Assembly (NCBI GenBank): GCA_003154135.1
Contig: PMCN01000128.1
Location: forward strand, 30,196 to 37,980
Direction: 5' to 3'
DNA length: 7,785 bases
Source: Acidimicrobiaceae bacterium
GTDB lineage: Bacteria > Actinomycetota > Acidimicrobiia > Acidimicrobiales > Ilumatobacteraceae
Below the pieces are notes generated by a model, which was not told the DNA's origin, searched no databases, and saw nothing but the letters and a program-made list of their open reading frames with translations. The number at the start of each line of letters is the position of its first letter. Position 1 is the stretch's first letter. The translations under genes and the position numbers were made by a program. Of this stretch, positions 6,640 through 7,785 are shown one piece after another.

Positions 6640-6706
6640 GGCGAAGTTGCACCCGGTCGCACCCGCGGCGATCATGTGATGATGGTCGCGACTCGTAGCT
6701 TCCCGT

Positions 6707-6710
6707 GAGG
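6707..6710 (+). promoter_or_regulatory. Shine-Dalgarno site for a TTG start
   Basis: GAGG lies 8 bases before TTG 6719. In the same frame an ATG at 6674 is followed at once by stop codons, and no other ATG or GTG fits before the DUF2510 motif, so this site supports the rare TTG start. Confidence 0.5.
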
Positions 6711-6718
6711 ACGTCGAC

Positions 6719-7285
6719 TTGACAGGAACACCTCAGTTGTTTGGGGCGGAACCGCCTCCGCCCGGCTGGTACCACGACGGTCTCGCGATGCGCTGGTGGA
6801 CCGGCACCTCGTGGGGACCGTACGCCGGGCCAGGTCCGGCTCCCGGCGCGCCCTACGCGGTCACCGCCGACACGACGACTTCGGTCATCTCGCACGTCGG
6901 GTTCTTCGTGCTGGCCGTCATCCTGCCGCTCATCATCCGCCAGACCGAGGGAAAGAAGAACGAGTACGCCCGCCATCACAGCACCGAGGCGCTGAACTTC
7001 CAGCTCACCTTCCTTGTCGTGTGGTTGTCTGGTTCCGTGGTCGGAATCGCCGCGCTCATCGGCACCGCGACGCCATCGGGATCGGTGACCGCCTGGGTCG
7101 CGCTCCCCTTCGTGCTGATGTTCGCCGTGTTCGTAGCAGGCGCTGCGATGTCCATCGTCGGCGCGGTTCACGCCAGCCGCGGCGACTGGTGGCGGTATCC
7201 CGTGTCCATCCGTTTCGTGCCTGGCGCCAGGGGGCAGATCGGATCGAGCCGGAGGCGCGCAGGGCGGCAATCTCCTCCCACGTGA
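6719..7285 (+). CDS. DUF2510 + DUF4870 small membrane protein with an altered C-terminus
   Basis: Membrane protein of 188 aa with unknown function. Seen: an N-terminal DUF2510 motif (PPPGWYHD followed by MRWWTG and W32, residues 12-32), a Pro/Gly linker (33-48), then a DUF4870-type core. This core has a first helix SHVGFFVLAVILPLII (58-73), a charged loop with HHSTEALNFQLT (86-97), a second helix to about 114 and a third helix (about 123-151). The family ending, RYPVSIRF, comes at 159-166. Proteins of this family normally stop within a few residues of that point. Here the frame runs on for about 20 residues rich in R, G and S. The DNA coding for residues ~171-188 is antisense to the tail of a CaiB/BaiF CoA-transferase remnant, so the native end was probably lost in a rearrangement. 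The TTG start is the only reasonable one. The membrane core looks intact and the protein may still work. Confidence 0.82.
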   Translation: MTGTPQLFGAEPPPPGWYHDGLAMRWWTGTSWGPYAGPGPAPGAPYAVTADTTTSVISHVGFFVLAVILPLIIRQTEGKKNEYARHHSTEALNFQLTFLVVWLSGSVVGIAALIGTATPSGSVTAWVALPFVLMFAVFVAGAAMSIVGAVHASRGDWWRYPVSIRFVPGARGQIGSSRRRAGRQSPPT

Positions 7286-7507
7286 TGCCCGCTTCGACGG
7301 ATGCGGTGCTCGGCGAGCGGGTGCGGTCGGGCCTTGCAACACGACCAACGCGAGCCAGCCGTCGCTCGTCGGGAACACGCCGTCGATGCCCGGGATGAGC
7401 GGGTGGCCGCGGTTCGAACGACCCGCCGAGACGTGCCCCCATGCCGCCGGAACCTGACGCCGCCACGCGACTCCGAACTCAGCGAGCCCGCTCAGCGCCT
7501 GATGCCT
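7242..7507 (-). pseudogene. Remnant of a CaiB/BaiF family III CoA-transferase
   Basis: Decayed piece of an enzyme that moves CoA between carboxylic acids. Read on the minus strand, 7507-7331 gives about 59 residues, including QALSGLAEFGVAW, GHPLIPGIDGVFP and TSDGWLALVVLQ. This matches the middle of family III CoA-transferases, just where the 'P..GvyptaDGW.al' motif stands. Right after it, two other frames give PLAEH (7320-7306) and then TASVEAGITWEEIAALRAS (about 7307-7251), which is the usual C-terminal ending (LGEHT..vL.e.GI..eEI..LR). Adding back two bases (AC) near 7305-7308 would join these into LAEHTASVEAGI. So the N-terminal part and the large stretch between the two motifs are gone, and there is a frameshift; the family is normally ~380-420 aa. 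No start codon context or stop remains. The recognition is by eye and needs a profile search. Confidence 0.7.
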
Positions 7508-7512
7508 AAGCT
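7507..7512 (+). promoter_or_regulatory. Candidate -10 box for a leaderless transcript
   Basis: TAAGCT fits TAnnnT and ends 8 bases before ATG 7521. Transcription would then begin on or next to the start codon. No Shine-Dalgarno sequence is present before this ATG, as expected for a leaderless gene. No good -35 was seen, as upstream DNA is the CoA-transferase remnant. Confidence 0.35.
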
Positions 7513-7520
7513 CACCGGCC

Positions 7521-7785
7521 ATGGCTCTCTTCCACCTCGCGACGGTCACGCCGACCAAGGCCCAGCTCATCGCCGATTGGGCACCGACCCAACCGTGGGG
7601 ACCCGCGGTCGCCGTTCCCATCGACGTGATCGGCTCGTATCGCTTCGATGATCCCGAAGGGCGCGTCGGCCTGGAGACTCATCTGGTCACCGCCGGCGGC
7701 ACGCTGCTGCACGTCCCGCTCACGTACCGGGACGAACCCCTCGAAGGTGCCGATGACGCCCTGATCTGCGAGATGCAGCACTCCG
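7521..7785 (+). CDS. Maltokinase N-terminal-cap-like protein (CG0192 type), partial
   Basis: The first 88 residues are visible; the gene runs off the window. The sequence starts MALFHLATVTPTKAQL, then has the TQPWGP motif (23-28), VIGSYRFDDPEG (37-47), VGLETHLV (49-56) and HVPLTYR (64-70), ending with LEGADDALICEMQHS (74-88). This is the characteristic cap domain found at the N-terminus of actinobacterial maltokinases, and also as a stand-alone protein of roughly 200 aa (CG0192-related). In full maltokinases a kinase domain that makes maltose-1-phosphate for glycogen or alpha-glucan synthesis follows; whether one follows here cannot be seen. The ATG at 7521 fits the family's usual start, has no Shine-Dalgarno sequence, and stands just behind a possible -10 box. 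It is not obviously linked to its upstream neighbours. Confidence 0.82.
   Translation, partial: MALFHLATVTPTKAQLIADWAPTQPWGPAVAVPIDVIGSYRFDDPEGRVGLETHLVTAGGTLLHVPLTYRDEPLEGADDALICEMQHS

Larger units (their letters stand above)
6517..6718. other. Non-coding spacer after the SDR operon
   Basis: This 202-bp gap holds, in order, a C-rich tract (6517-6544), an 11-bp tandem repeat, a large inverted repeat with an inner palindrome, a direct pair of GCACCCG (6649-6655 and 6659-6665), and the leader of the next gene with a weak TAnnnT box (TAGCTT, 6696-6701). No coding sequence with family features is seen on either strand. Confidence 0.7.

Noticed and set aside
5176..6675. 499-residue minus-strand frame opposite the two SDR genes
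   Set aside because: Shadow of third-position GC bias; the SDR genes carry full cofactor and catalytic motifs.
6485..7621. 378-residue minus-strand frame as one intact gene
   Set aside because: Only about 59 residues (7507-7331) look like a protein family; the rest is antisense to the DUF4870 gene or the maltokinase-cap gene.

Overview
The window comes from a high-GC Gram-positive bacterium, most likely an actinobacterium. The signs are very GC-rich third codon positions, frequent GTG starts with 4-bp stop/start overlaps, one TTG start, a DUF2510+DUF4870 protein and a maltokinase-cap protein of the CG0192 type. An Acidimicrobiia-like source is a guess from overall feel, not something the bases prove.

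Layout. (1) Bases 5-2580, minus strand: a two-gene unit. A GT2 polyprenol-phosphate mannosyltransferase (dolichol-phosphate mannose synthase type) is followed, with an ATGA overlap, by a 602-residue multi-spanning membrane protein that looks like a GT-C, lipid-linked-sugar-dependent glycosyltransferase. The first would make the polyprenyl-phosphate sugar and the second would spend it outside the membrane. (2) Bases 2581-2632: a 52-bp divergent control region. It holds a candidate -10 box for the rightward genes and part of a perfect 8-bp inverted repeat that also covers the mannosyltransferase start codon. (3) Bases 2633-6516, plus strand: four overlapping cistrons (4, 8 and 4 bp). They encode a small protein of unknown family (115 aa), a GMC-type FAD oxidoreductase (483 aa), and two different extended SDR / NAD-dependent epimerase-dehydratase-like proteins (352 and 346 aa). 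This is the most interesting part. The set looks like a dedicated multi-step redox pathway on an alcohol, plausibly a lipid, isoprenoid or sterol-like one, but the substrate cannot be read from the sequence. (4) Bases 6517-6718: non-coding, with a C-rich tract, an 11-bp tandem repeat (strong G-quadruplex potential on the minus strand) and a nested inverted-repeat structure that may terminate the operon. (5) Bases 6719-7285, plus strand: a DUF2510/DUF4870 membrane protein starting at TTG. Its last ~18 residues appear to be read through the antisense strand of a decayed gene. (6) About 7242-7507, minus strand: a remnant of a CaiB/BaiF family III CoA-transferase, with most of the gene missing and a 2-base frameshift in its tail. 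(7) 7521 to the window end, plus strand: the start of a maltokinase N-terminal-cap-like protein, probably read from a leaderless transcript.

No tRNA, rRNA, CRISPR array, transposase or integrase was seen. The only sign of genome rearrangement is the CoA-transferase remnant between regions 5 and 7.
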